NCBI GenBank assembly: GCA_007121975.1
Contig: SKJO01000427.1
Location: 1 to 8,534 of the forward strand
DNA length: 8,534 bases
Direction of reading: 5' to 3'
Source: Nitriliruptoraceae bacterium
GTDB lineage: Bacteria; Actinomycetota; Nitriliruptoria; Nitriliruptorales; Nitriliruptoraceae
Below, piece after piece: positions 1 through 5,563 of this stretch. Every line of letters starts with the position of its first letter. Within the stretch, counting starts at the first letter, position 1. The notes under the pieces are model-generated. The model did no database searches and had not been told where the DNA came from. It saw only the letters and a program-made list of their open reading frames with translations. Both the position numbers and the translations under genes were made by a program.

Positions 1-101
1 CCCTGGCCGGGGCCGGGACTGCCGGGGTCGGGGTCGGGACTGCCGGGGCCGCGGCCGGGACTGACGGGGCCGGGGCCGGGACTGACGGGGTCGGGGCCGC
101 G
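1..101 (-). repeat. 21-bp tandem repeat encoding Pro-Gly heptapeptides
   Basis: The heptamer GGGACTG recurs at 15-21, 36-42, 57-63 and 78-84, exactly every 21 bases, inside a C/G-only background. Read in the minus-strand frame of the DUF222 gene, each unit is seven residues: PVSPGPG, PVSPGRG, PGSPDPD and PGSPGPG. The array reaches the left edge, so the true copy number is unknown. The unit length is a multiple of three, so copies can be gained or lost without a frameshift. Confidence 0.85.
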
Positions 102-1457
102 TCCGCAGACACAACCCCCACCCGGAGCACCGCCGCCGTCCGCAGCCGCAGCCGCAGTGTCGCCGTCGTGCGCAGCCGCAGTGTCGTCGCCGTCGCCGTC
201 GTGCGCAGTCGCAGTGTCGCCGCTGTCGTCGCCGTCGCCGTCGTGCGCAGTCGCGGTGTCGCCGCCGTCGTGGTCCGCAGCTGCAGCGTCGTTGTGGTGG
301 GGGTTGGGGGTGTGGTTGTGGGGGTTGGTGGCCTGTGGGGGGTTGGCGCTGAGGTAGTGCTCGGCGAGGCGTAGGAGTGCGTCGGCATGCTGACGTTGGC
401 GTGCGCGTAGTGCCCACAGTTGGTCGGGGTCGTCGGGTTCGTCGGGGTCACGCTGGCCGATCGCATGGCGGGTGGTGTCATGTGGTCCGGCTGAGGGGGC
501 GGGTGCGGCGGCGTTGAGTGCTTCGAGCAGGGTCGCGCCGGCCTCGCTGTCGAGTTCGAAGAACCCGATCAGGCTGCCGCCTTCCATCCGGGTCGATACC
601 CGCCGACGTTCACGGGCGGCAGTTTCGGCGTTGTCGGCCAGATCGGCCCGGAGCCGCTCCACGGCTTCTGCGATGACCTCGATGAGTTCATCTGCGGACA
701 GCTTGCAGATACGTTCCCGGTCGGTGAACAACGCATCGACCATCGACCGTTGCGAGAGCTTGAGACGTTCGATCAGTGTGCACAGCACCACCAGTGTGGA
801 TGCACCCACCAGCCCGTCTGCCACTGCGGCCGACAGATGCGGCAGGTAGCCGACCACCAGGCCGGCACGATGCTGACGGCGGACCTCCACCCCGGCAAGC
901 CCGCTGGTGGCGGTGAGATAGTCCTCGAGGCTACGGCCAAGCTCACGGGAATCCGCGGCGGTATGCCGCAGCCGGGCATCCGCGAGCAGCGTGACCGCAC
1001 GTGCGGTATCCCACAGTCCACTGAGCGTCGACAGCCGCCACACCGACACCCCGACATCCCCCAACGCCGCAGCGTCCGACCCGGCAGACACCGGCCCCAT
1101 ACCGGGGGTGTCGGCCCAGCGGGCACGATGATCCCCCGCGCAGGCACCGATCTGCTCGACGTTCGGACCAAACCGGCGGCGCAGACATCCCAGTACCTGT
1201 GCGGCCAGATCGATCAGCTCACCGGTCGCATACCCCGAGACGTCCACATCCGCCAGCGGCGACATCCCCGCCACCATCCCCCCATCAGCAGTGTCCGCAG
1301 GGTGGGCCACCCCATCCCACGGACGGCCGCCCCCGCCAGCCCGCCCTTCTCCACAACCCGAAAGGTCGTAGCTGCCGGGAGTCTGTGCAGCCAGCACCGT
1401 CCGACCCGACCCGTGACGGACGGTGGTAGTGGACGGCTGGAACCTTGGCGGGAACAT
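1..1457 (-). CDS. DUF222 / 13E12 repeat family protein (HNH endonuclease-type), 3' end beyond window
   Basis: An unbroken minus-strand frame runs from the ATG at 1457 to position 1 without a stop, about 485 codons; the C-terminus is off the left edge. The encoded region at about 350-1265 reads like DUF222: an N-terminal helix (LADVDVSGYATGELIDLAAQ), then DGLVGASTLVVL, then ARERRRVSTRMEGGSLIGFFELD and the closing RQRQHADALLRLAEHYL. In this family DUF222 is normally followed by a C-terminal HNH nuclease motif; none is visible yet, because the window ends inside a low-complexity linker of more than 110 residues (His/Asn/Pro-rich, then acidic repeats, then Pro-Gly repeats). The start is uncertain: in-frame ATGs also occur at 1487 (a strong Shine-Dalgarno but only 2-3 bases away), 1277 and 1265; the last two put the start just before the conserved region and leave the SOS-like palindrome upstream. 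G/C at third positions is lower than in the neighbouring operon. Family members are multicopy and of poorly known function. Family call is firm, start is not. Confidence 0.85.
   Translation of the reverse strand, partial: MFPPRFQPSTTTVRHGSGRTVLAAQTPGSYDLSGCGEGRAGGGGRPWDGVAHPADTADGGMVAGMSPLADVDVSGYATGELIDLAAQVLGCLRRRFGPNVEQIGACAGDHRARWADTPGMGPVSAGSDAAALGDVGVSVWRLSTLSGLWDTARAVTLLADARLRHTAADSRELGRSLEDYLTATSGLAGVEVRRQHRAGLVVGYLPHLSAAVADGLVGASTLVVLCTLIERLKLSQRSMVDALFTDRERICKLSADELIEVIAEAVERLRADLADNAETAARERRRVSTRMEGGSLIGFFELDSEAGATLLEALNAAAPAPSAGPHDTTRHAIGQRDPDEPDDPDQLWALRARQRQHADALLRLAEHYLSANPPQATNPHNHTPNPHHNDAAAADHDGGDTATAHDGDGDDSGDTATAHDGDGDDTAAAHDGDTAAAAADGGGAPGGGCVCGRGPDPVSPGPGPVSPGRGPGSPDPDPGSPGPGQ
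157..285 (-). repeat. Variable-length in-frame repeat encoding acidic Ala/His/Asp/Gly segments
   Basis: Four degenerate copies start with GTGTCG on the plus strand: 157-180 (24 bp), 181-213 (33 bp), 214-255 (42 bp) and 256-285 (30 bp). On the minus strand they encode variants of ATAHDGDGDD(SG)DT, for example ATAHDGDGDDSGDT, ATAHDGDGDDT and AAAHDGDT. Copy lengths differ by multiples of three bases, so the frame is kept. The block lies between DUF222 and the Pro-Gly heptapeptides and probably forms a disordered, negatively charged linker (inference). Confidence 0.8.
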
Positions 1458-1463
1458 GTGTTC
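1452..1463. promoter_or_regulatory. Candidate LexA (SOS) box, GAACATGTGTTC
   Basis: The sequence GAAC-ATGT-GTTC is a palindrome matching the GAAC-N4-GTTC core of the mycobacterial/actinobacterial SOS box. The flanking bases (GG on the left, AC on the right in plus orientation) do not match the fuller TCGAAC-N4-GTTCGA form. It sits at the 5' end of the DUF222 gene and overlaps the ATG at 1457. Several 13E12 repeat family genes of Mycobacterium tuberculosis are reported as LexA-regulated, which makes the position meaningful. If real, translation probably starts downstream, at 1277 or 1265. Confidence 0.5.
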
Positions 1464-1485
1464 ACCGTAACTGGTGGGTGCGACC

Positions 1486-1494
1486 ATCACCTCC
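1486..1494 (-). promoter_or_regulatory. Strong Shine-Dalgarno-like GGAGGTGAT overlapping an ATG
   Basis: On the minus strand GGAGGTGAT is a nine-base complement of the 16S rRNA 3' tail. The in-frame ATG at 1487 overlaps its last bases, leaving only 2 bases after GGAGG, which is too close for efficient initiation. No start codon lies at the usual 5-9 base spacing in any frame. It may mark the true start despite the spacing or be chance. Confidence 0.3.
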
Positions 1495-1635
1495 GCCCGG
1501 CACCCGACCGGTGGACAACCCACACACCCCACCAACCCCGGCCCCGGCCCGACAGCGGCCCGACCCGTCACTTGACACCCGCCCCGGCCCGCCCCCGTCC
1601 CGACAGCGGCCGGTCCGGTCAACAGCGTGAGGACC

Positions 1636-1667
1636 CGGCTGCCGAACCCCACGAAGTTCGGCAGCCG
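1636..1667. terminator. 12-bp-arm hairpin downstream of the aldehyde dehydrogenase
   Basis: CGGCTGCCGAAC (1636-1647) and GTTCGGCAGCCG (1656-1667) are perfect inverted repeats around an eight-base loop. The hairpin lies about 140 bases after the minus-strand operon stop at 1806. It has no T-run on either side, so it is at best a non-canonical actinobacterial terminator. It could equally be part of the palindromic repeat family next to it. Confidence 0.4.
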
Positions 1668-1669
1668 AC

Positions 1670-1759
1670 CCCGCCAGCCACACGAAACTCGCGCCCACGC
1701 AAGGTTCTGCCCCGACCGGGCCCGCCAGCCGAACGAAACTCGCGCCCACGCAAGGTTCG
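1670..1759. repeat. Pair of 39-bp intergenic direct repeats
   Basis: Copies at 1670-1708 and 1721-1759 are offset by 51 bases and differ at only a few positions; an identical 26-base core lies at 1682-1707 and 1733-1758. The second copy is bounded by an inverted GCCGAAC (1728-1734) / GTTCGGC (1755-1761), and the same CCGAAC/GTTCGG ends occur in the hairpin at 1636-1667. This suggests a family of small palindromic intergenic elements rather than coding sequence. Confidence 0.75.
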
Positions 1760-1784
1760 GCCACGGCCACGGCCACGGCCACGG
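1759..1784. repeat. GGCCAC hexamer array, about 4.3 copies
   Basis: GGCCAC is repeated four times perfectly from 1759 to 1782, followed by GG. It abuts the second 39-bp repeat and lies about 20 bases beyond the aldehyde dehydrogenase stop. Such a short tandem array is prone to slippage; no function is evident. Confidence 0.8.
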
Positions 1785-1805
1785 ACCCGACCACAGGAGC
1801 GGGAC

Positions 1806-3233
1806 TCAGCTGATCACGGCGGAGCGCAGCTCGGTCATCTCCAGCACCGTGTAGGCGGGGCCCTCGCGGGTGTTACCGGAGTCGCGCAGACCGCCGTAGG
1901 GCATCTGGTCGGCACGCCAGGTCGGCACGTCGTTGACGATCACCCCACCGAAGTCCAGGACCTCGATCGCCCGCTTGGCGACCGAGAGATCGGCGGTGAA
2001 GATGCCGGCGTGCAGGCCGTAGCGGGTGTCGTTGGCGAGCGCGAACGCCTCCTCGACATCGTCGTAGACCTGTACGCCCACGACCGGACCGAACACCTCG
2101 GTGTTGCAGACCGTCATGTCGTTGGTGACCTCGGCGAGTGCCGTAGGCCGAAGCACGCCGTCGTCGGTCAGGTCGCCGCCGGCCAGCACCCGGGCACCGT
2201 CGGCGACCGCCTCGGTGATCCAGTCCTGCACCCGGTCCCGATTGCCGGCGTCGATCAGGGCCGAGACCTGCGTGGAGTCGTCGAGGGGGTCGCCCACGAC
2301 CAGAGCGTCGAAGGCCTCGGCGAGCGCCGCCTCGAAGTCGACGGCGATGTCCCGATGGACGAGCACCCGTTGCACCGAGATGCACGACTGTCCGGCGTGC
2401 GAGGTGCCCGCGGCGGCGATCTTGGTGGCGGCGGTGCGCCAGTCGGCGTCGGGCTGCACGATCACGGGCGCGTTGTTTCCGAGTTCCAAGGAGACCTTCT
2501 TGCGCGGCGCGCCGGCGCGGATCCCCCATCCGACCTCGGGGGAACCGGTGAAGGTGATCATCGCGACGTCGTCGTGATCGACCAGGGCCGCACCGACCTC
2601 GCGGCCCGACCCGGTCACCACGTGCAGGTAGCCGGCGGGCAGTCCGCAACGGTCGAGCAGCAGCTCGGCGAGCTTGATGCCGGAGAACGGCGTCTGCCCG
2701 GCGGGCTTGAGCACCACCGCGCACCCGGCGGCGATCGCCGGAGCCAGCTTGTGGGCGACGAGGTTGAGCGGGAAGTTGAACGGCGTGATCGCTCCGATGA
2801 CCCCGACGGGCACCCGAAGGGCGAAGCCGAGGCGCCCCTCCCCCGCCGGCGCGGCATCCAGGGCCAGCATCTCCCCGGCCAGCGAGCGAGCGACCGCCGA
2901 CGAGAACCGGAAGGTGGACACCGCACGTTCCACCTCGACCCGGGCGGTGGAGATCGGCTTGGCGGCCTCACGCGCGATCGTGCGCGCGAGGTCCTCGGCG
3001 ATGTCGGGATCGGCAAGCAGCTCAGCGGCACGGTCGAGCACCGCGGCGCGCTGCCAGGCCGGGAGCGGCTGCTCGCGCATGGCGCGTCGGGCGGCGGCCA
3101 CGGCGGTATCGACGTGGTCGGTGCTGCAGCGGGGCACGGCGCCGATCAGCTCCCCGTCGTAGGGGGCGCGGATCTCGATCGATGCCTCGGTGCTGACCGG
3201 CTGCCCGTCGATGCGAACCGGGTGCTGGGTCAT
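1806..3233 (-). CDS. NAD(P)-dependent aldehyde dehydrogenase (lactaldehyde dehydrogenase-like group)
   Basis: This 475-residue protein is full length for the aldehyde dehydrogenase superfamily and oxidises an aldehyde to its acid in the cytoplasm. Visible hallmarks are the oxyanion Asn153 in ITPFNFP, the cofactor-binding Lys176 in VLKPA, FTGSPEVG at 228-235, the general base Glu250 in LELGNNAP (LELGG is more usual), the catalytic Cys284 in GQSCIS and Glu379 in EVFGP. The NDVPTWRADQMPYGG and EGPAYTVLEMTE C-terminus resembles the lactaldehyde/phosphonoacetaldehyde/GAPN-like group more than HpaE (5-carboxymethyl-2-hydroxymuconate semialdehyde dehydrogenase); this is from recalled family patterns. 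The ATG at 3233 is supported by an AGGA about eight bases upstream, and only 18 bases separate it from the aminotransferase stop, so the two are almost certainly co-transcribed. The pairing suggests it oxidises the aldehyde the aminotransferase makes. The substrate is unknown; candidates are an arylacetaldehyde, succinic semialdehyde or the ring-cleavage semialdehyde. Confidence 0.9.
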   Translation of the reverse strand: MTQHPVRIDGQPVSTEASIEIRAPYDGELIGAVPRCSTDHVDTAVAAARRAMREQPLPAWQRAAVLDRAAELLADPDIAEDLARTIAREAAKPISTARVEVERAVSTFRFSSAVARSLAGEMLALDAAPAGEGRLGFALRVPVGVIGAITPFNFPLNLVAHKLAPAIAAGCAVVLKPAGQTPFSGIKLAELLLDRCGLPAGYLHVVTGSGREVGAALVDHDDVAMITFTGSPEVGWGIRAGAPRKKVSLELGNNAPVIVQPDADWRTAATKIAAAGTSHAGQSCISVQRVLVHRDIAVDFEAALAEAFDALVVGDPLDDSTQVSALIDAGNRDRVQDWITEAVADGARVLAGGDLTDDGVLRPTALAEVTNDMTVCNTEVFGPVVGVQVYDDVEEAFALANDTRYGLHAGIFTADLSVAKRAIEVLDFGGVIVNDVPTWRADQMPYGGLRDSGNTREGPAYTVLEMTELRSAVIS

Positions 3234-3251
3234 GATCTCGTCCTTGTCGGG

Positions 3252-4508
3252 TCAGGCCGTCGCGATCAGGGCACGGTCCAGGCTTGCCAGCGCATGGTCG
3301 ATCTGCTCGTCGCTGATCACCAGCGGCGGGATCCAGCGCAGGGTCGAACCATAGGGTCCACAACTCATCACCACCACGTGCTCTTCCACGAGCAGGTGGC
3401 GCATGATCGCGGCGGTACGTGCAGGATCCGGGCACCCCTCGTCGTCCACGATCTCGCTGGCGAGCATCGCGCCGAGGTTGCGGTTCTCCCCGATGGCGCG
3501 GAAGCGGGTGGCGATCTCGTCGAGCCCGGTGCGGAAGCGTGCGCCGACCTCGGCGGCCCGCGGGAGGAACTCCGTCTCGGTCATGATGTCGAGGGTGGCA
3601 AGGGCCGCGGCGCAGGCCATCGGGTTGCCGCCGTAGGTCCCCCCGTGGGAACCCACCGGCCAGCGGTTCATGAGGTCGGCGGAGGCGCCCACCGCCGACA
3701 TCGGGAAGCCCGAGGCGATGCCCTTGGCCAGCACGACCACGTCGGGCGTCAGGTCATGGTGGTCGGTGGCGAACATCCGCCCGGTGCGCCCGAAGCCGGT
3801 CTGCACCTCGTCGGCGACGAACAGGATGCCGTGCTGGGCGCAGCGCTCGGCCAACCCGTGCAGGAAGCGACGAGGTGCCGGGACGTAGCCGCCCTCACCG
3901 AGCACGGGTTCGATCATGACGGCCGCGGTCTCGCTGGGCGCGGTCTGGGTGGCGAGCAGCAGGTCGAACTCGCGCAGGCAGCGGTCGATGGCCACGTCCT
4001 CGTCCTCCGCGGTGAGGAAGGTGACGGGGAAGGGTGCGACGAAGACCCCGGAGGGCAGGGGGGCATGCCCGGCCCGGAACACGGTCTTGGAGGTGGTCAT
4101 CGCCATGGTCAGGTGGGTACGGCCGTGGAAGGAACCCTGGAACACCACGACGTTGGGGCGCCCGGTGGCCTGCTTGGCGAGCTTGACCGCCGCCTCGGTG
4201 GCCTCGGCTCCGGAGTTGGCGAAGAAGAACTGCTCGATACCGGGCGGGCTGATCTCGGCCAGCCGCTGCGCGAGGGGTTCGAGCAGATCGTGGCGGTAGC
4301 AGTTGACCTGGGCGTGGATGAAGCGCCCGGCCTGCTCACGGATGGCCTCGACGACCCGCGGGTGGCAGTGACCGGTGTTGACCACGCCGATGCCCGAGGT
4401 GAGGTCGAGGTAGTCGGTGCCGTCCACGGTGGTGATCACCGCGCCGGCGCCGTGAGCGACCTGCAGATCGGTCAACTCGAACCAGACCTGCGAGAGGTGG
4501 GTGTCCAT
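3252..4508 (-). CDS. Class III (omega-amino acid / GABA-type) aminotransferase, PLP-dependent
   Basis: A 418-residue fold-type I PLP enzyme that transfers an amino group from an omega-amino acid or amine to a keto acid, giving an aldehyde. It shows SGAEATEAA (99-107) for phosphate binding, FQGSFHGRT (123-131), the cofactor-ring Asp233 in VADEVQTG, the Schiff-base Lys262 in LAKGIASG and GTYGGNP (290-296). Glu205 in GEGG and Arg391 in TLRWIPP match the glutamate switch and carboxylate-binding arginine of GABA aminotransferases, so an omega-amino acid/glutamate pair is plausible. The frame is open to 4853, but the ATG at 4508 is chosen because GAGGAG lies six bases upstream and the fold begins there; the extension would overlap the dioxygenase gene. 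It follows that gene after a 136-base gap with inverted repeats and precedes the aldehyde dehydrogenase by 18 bases. The family is firm, the substrate is open: GABA, beta-alanine, or an aryl-ethylamine such as tyramine or dopamine. Confidence 0.9.
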   Translation of the reverse strand: MDTHLSQVWFELTDLQVAHGAGAVITTVDGTDYLDLTSGIGVVNTGHCHPRVVEAIREQAGRFIHAQVNCYRHDLLEPLAQRLAEISPPGIEQFFFANSGAEATEAAVKLAKQATGRPNVVVFQGSFHGRTHLTMAMTTSKTVFRAGHAPLPSGVFVAPFPVTFLTAEDEDVAIDRCLREFDLLLATQTAPSETAAVMIEPVLGEGGYVPAPRRFLHGLAERCAQHGILFVADEVQTGFGRTGRMFATDHHDLTPDVVVLAKGIASGFPMSAVGASADLMNRWPVGSHGGTYGGNPMACAAALATLDIMTETEFLPRAAEVGARFRTGLDEIATRFRAIGENRNLGAMLASEIVDDEGCPDPARTAAIMRHLLVEEHVVVMSCGPYGSTLRWIPPLVISDEQIDHALASLDRALIATA

Positions 4509-4514
4509 GGGTTG

Positions 4515-4520
4515 CTCCTC
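4515..4520 (-). promoter_or_regulatory. Ribosome binding site GAGGAG fixing the aminotransferase start
   Basis: GAGGAG on the minus strand ends six bases before the ATG at 4508. This ideal spacing decides against the much longer upstream extension of the same frame. Confidence 0.75.
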
Positions 4521-4563
4521 GGCGTTCCCGACGGTCGTGCAGGGTGAGGGCTGCGGCGTGGAG

Positions 4564-4630
4564 ACAAGCACACGCCGCACGCGTGCGCCTTGTGCGTCTG
4601 GCCCACTTGCCTGCTTCACGTCGGGCCAGA
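4564..4630. promoter_or_regulatory. Two inverted repeats between the dioxygenase and aminotransferase genes
   Basis: The first is an imperfect dyad, ACAAGCACACGC (4564-4575) against GCGTGCGCCTTGT (4581-4593), centred on the perfect 10-base palindrome GCACGCGTGC (4577-4586). The second is TCTGGCCC (4597-4604) against GGGCCAGA (4623-4630) with an 18-base loop. In transcription order the second lies 14 bases after the dioxygenase stop and the first follows at once. They could be an attenuator, an RNA-processing site that sets relative expression, or an operator for an internal promoter. No convincing -10 was found in the gap. Confidence 0.45.
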
Positions 4631-4644
4631 TGCACGGACGGCCC

Positions 4645-5520
4645 TCAGGCGGTCCAGCCGGCGGAGGGGAGGTCGAACCAGACGTGGACCTGCCCGGTGC
4701 CGGTGGCGTTCTCGTAGTCGGAGAGCAGGCGCCCCGGCGCGGTGCAGTCCCGGCCGCCGATGGCGGCGACCATCGCGAGGTAATGGCCGAAGCCACCCTC
4801 GGGGTTGTGCGGGTGGTAGTCGTCCATGTGGTCGATGACCGCGGCATGATCACCCGCCTGCATCCAGGCCAGGCGCTGCTCGTCGGCAGCGCGGGCCTCG
4901 GGGGTGACGATGTGCGACGGGTCGGAGGCCTCGTGCTTGGGCAGTTCCTTGAGTCGGTGGAAGGTGTGGCTCATCCCGCCGCTGGCGAGCACCACGACCC
5001 GACGATCCGAGGCGGCGACGGCCTCGCCGATCGCTCGGCCGAAGGTCAGGAAGTCGTCCTCGTCGCCGGTCTGCACGATCGACGTGGACAGGATCCGCTC
5101 GCCGCGGTGCAGGTAGTGCACGAGGTTGATGGTGGCGTAGTAGACCGGGAGGTAGGGATCGTCGATGGCGGTGGTCGGCGTGCCAAGCGCGTTGCCCTGC
5201 GTCTCGATCAGCCGGGCGAGCTCGGGATCACCGTCGTAGTCGTAGGGCACCTGGCGCATGCCCCGCGGCAGCTCCGAGGAGGTCATGAGCCCTTCGCGGT
5301 GGTCGTGGGAGGACACGACGTGCTCGACGGTGGTGAACCAGTGGGTGTCGAGGATGACGATGGTGTCGGGTCGCAGGTCGTCGAGGATCTCGCTGCGCAG
5401 CCGGTGAAGGCCCGGGACCAGGGAGATCTCCCGGCCCTCGTTGAGCCGACGGCGCATCGGCTCGTCGAACATGATGGTCGGGACGTGCGAGATCAGCCCC
5501 GCACCGACGATGGCTCCCAT
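4645..5520 (-). CDS. hpaD: Class III extradiol ring-cleavage dioxygenase, homoprotocatechuate 2,3-dioxygenase-like
   Basis: A 291-residue LigB-superfamily protein expected to use Fe(II) to open 3,4-dihydroxyphenylacetate (homoprotocatechuate) next to the hydroxyls, giving 5-carboxymethyl-2-hydroxymuconate semialdehyde. His12 in LISHVP, His60 in ILDTHW and Glu241 in PEGG are in the positions of the metal ligands; His185 in LASGGMSHTF is the catalytic histidine. The stretches HREGLMTSSELPRGMRQVPY, YDGDPELARLIE and TGTGQVHVWFDLP closely parallel E. coli HpaD as I recall it, and the length is typical for a single-chain enzyme (LigA/LigB split forms differ). The frame extends to 5592, but the ATG at 5520 is chosen: AGGAG lies six bases upstream and the sequence begins at the usual MGAIVGAG-like N-terminus. 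It lies 43 bases after the decarboxylase-family gene. Assignment to homoprotocatechuate rather than another catechol is probable, not proven. Confidence 0.85.
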   Translation of the reverse strand: MGAIVGAGLISHVPTIMFDEPMRRRLNEGREISLVPGLHRLRSEILDDLRPDTIVILDTHWFTTVEHVVSSHDHREGLMTSSELPRGMRQVPYDYDGDPELARLIETQGNALGTPTTAIDDPYLPVYYATINLVHYLHRGERILSTSIVQTGDEDDFLTFGRAIGEAVAASDRRVVVLASGGMSHTFHRLKELPKHEASDPSHIVTPEARAADEQRLAWMQAGDHAAVIDHMDDYHPHNPEGGFGHYLAMVAAIGGRDCTAPGRLLSDYENATGTGQVHVWFDLPSAGWTA

Positions 5521-5526
5521 GGGTGG

Positions 5527-5531
5527 CTCCT
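5527..5531 (-). promoter_or_regulatory. Ribosome binding site AGGAG fixing the dioxygenase start
   Basis: AGGAG on the minus strand ends six bases before the ATG at 5520. It supports this start over the in-frame start at 5592, which would overlap the end of the upstream gene. Confidence 0.7.
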
Positions 5532-5563
5532 GTGGACTCGCGGGTGGGTGGGGGACGCGGGCC

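Larger units (their letters stand above)
1458..1805. other. Repeat-rich intergenic region
   Basis: This 348-base gap separates the stop of the aldehyde dehydrogenase from the DUF222 gene, both on the minus strand. It holds a GGAGGTGAT motif (1486-1494), C/G-rich degenerate repeats with CGACAGCGGCC at about 1550 and 1601, a hairpin (1636-1667), two 39-bp direct repeats (1670-1759) and a hexamer array (1759-1784). The small open frames here translate into repetitive peptides and are not credible genes. No clear -10/-35 pair for the DUF222 gene was found. Confidence 0.7.

Noticed and set aside
1511..1518. TTGTCCAC on the minus strand as a DnaA box
   Set aside because: A single partial match with no cluster, AT-rich stretch or replication gene nearby.
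1682..1758. Two 26-base identical repeats with a 25-base gap, resembling a minimal CRISPR
   Set aside because: Only two copies, the gap contains part of the longer repeat unit, and no cas gene is present.
1462..1794. Minus-strand 110-codon open frame in the intergenic region
   Set aside because: Its sequence is just the translated direct repeats and hexamer array; no ribosome site or domain.
750..4547. Plus-strand open frame of 1265 codons across the DUF222 gene, aldehyde dehydrogenase and aminotransferase
   Set aside because: Antisense shadow of high-GC genes: composition is Gly/Arg/His-rich without any domain, and the opposite strand carries well-conserved enzymes with catalytic motifs.
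4509..4853. N-terminal extension of the aminotransferase
   Set aside because: It would overlap the dioxygenase gene; the ATG at 4508 has an ideal GAGGAG and begins the normal fold.
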